From Candidatus Aminicenantota bacterium (lineage in GTDB: Bacteria > Acidobacteriota > Aminicenantia > Aminicenantales > Aminicenantaceae): a DNA stretch of 6,083 nucleotides. A model generated the notes under the pieces. The model was not told the DNA's origin. It worked only from the letters and a program-made list of their open reading frames with translations, and did no database searches. How positions within the stretch are numbered: the first letter of the stretch is position 1; every line of letters begins with the position of its first letter. The stretch covers positions 1 through 6,083 of the forward strand of contig DAOWCB010000094.1 in NCBI GenBank assembly GCA_030633795.1, written 5' to 3'. Shown here piece by piece: positions 5,984 to 6,083 of this stretch. A program made the position numbers and the translations under genes.

Positions 5984-6083
5984 ATGAAATCCATCACCAT
6001 ACATGGGATAGATAAAGAAACCGAAAAATTGATCAAAAAGCGAGCCAAATCAGAGGGCACGAGCGTCAATAAAGTAGTGAAAG
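5984..6083 (+). CDS. Ribbon-helix-helix antitoxin-like DNA-binding protein, N-terminal fragment
   Basis: The first 33 codons of a plus-strand gene that continues past the right edge. The start is ATG 5984 with AGGAGG 4 bases upstream (5974-5979). The visible part, MKSITIHGID then KETEKLIKKRAKSEG and TSVNKVVK, has the ribbon-helix-helix pattern. There is a short beta strand of alternating residues (SITIHGI, 3-9) that would contact DNA, a charged helix A (about 10-24), a G-T-S turn, and the start of helix B (SVNKVVK). This is the style of small FitA/VapB-like antitoxins of about 70-85 residues, which neutralise a toxin (often a PIN-domain RNase) encoded directly downstream and repress their own operon. 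The operator array immediately upstream supports autoregulation. The toxin is not in the window, so a solitary regulator of the same fold cannot be excluded. Confidence 0.8.
   Translation, partial: MKSITIHGIDKETEKLIKKRAKSEGTSVNKVVK

Noticed and set aside
5809..6069. 86-codon minus-strand frame covering the operator and antitoxin start
   Set aside because: Antisense to a gene with a strong ribosome-binding site and RHH pattern. Its middle (His/Met/Tyr-rich) is just the translated palindrome array.

Overview
The window (GC a little under 50% by eye) comes from a bacterium. Ribosome-binding sites are strong (AAAAGGAGGA, AGGAG and AGGAGG before three genes), which argues against Bacteroidota. 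The orphan MacB/FtsX-type permease and the PD40-propeller lipoprotein-like protein are gene types common in Acidobacteriota, Aminicenantes and related or uncultured lineages. The phylum cannot be fixed from this sequence.

Layout, right to left. Positions 5585 to 1 carry five genes, all on the minus strand. They are, in order of transcription: a secreted alpha/beta hydrolase (5585-4704), a 67-residue two-helix membrane protein (4682-4479), an exported PD40 beta-propeller protein (4465-3536), an exported PhoA-family alkaline phosphatase (3449-2067), and the N-terminal 627 residues of a MacB/FtsX-type permease (1883 to beyond the left edge). The first three are 13-21 bases apart and look like one operon. 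An 86-base gap with a recognisable promoter precedes the phosphatase, and a 183-base gap precedes the permease. All five products are predicted to be exported or membrane-bound, so this looks like an envelope gene cluster for hydrolysis and transport. No shared substrate can be named.

The right edge (from 5984, plus strand) carries the first 33 codons of a ribbon-helix-helix protein, probably the antitoxin of a toxin-antitoxin pair whose toxin would lie outside the window. Directly before its ribosome-binding site are four copies of the 9-bp palindrome ATGANTCAT at 12, 10 and 12 bp steps. They form a 43-bp imperfect palindrome over the predicted -10 element, a convincing candidate autoregulatory operator. 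The 398-base divergent region also holds two 16-bp repeats, 21 bp apart, of unknown role.

The most interesting points are: (1) the operator array; (2) the alkaline phosphatase, in which a Zn-binding His is apparently replaced by Glu and which carries two EF-hand-like acidic loops; (3) the paired 16-bp repeats, possibly a mobile-element end or a regulator site. I see no complete undescribed system in the window. No tRNA, rRNA, CRISPR array or intact mobile element was found.
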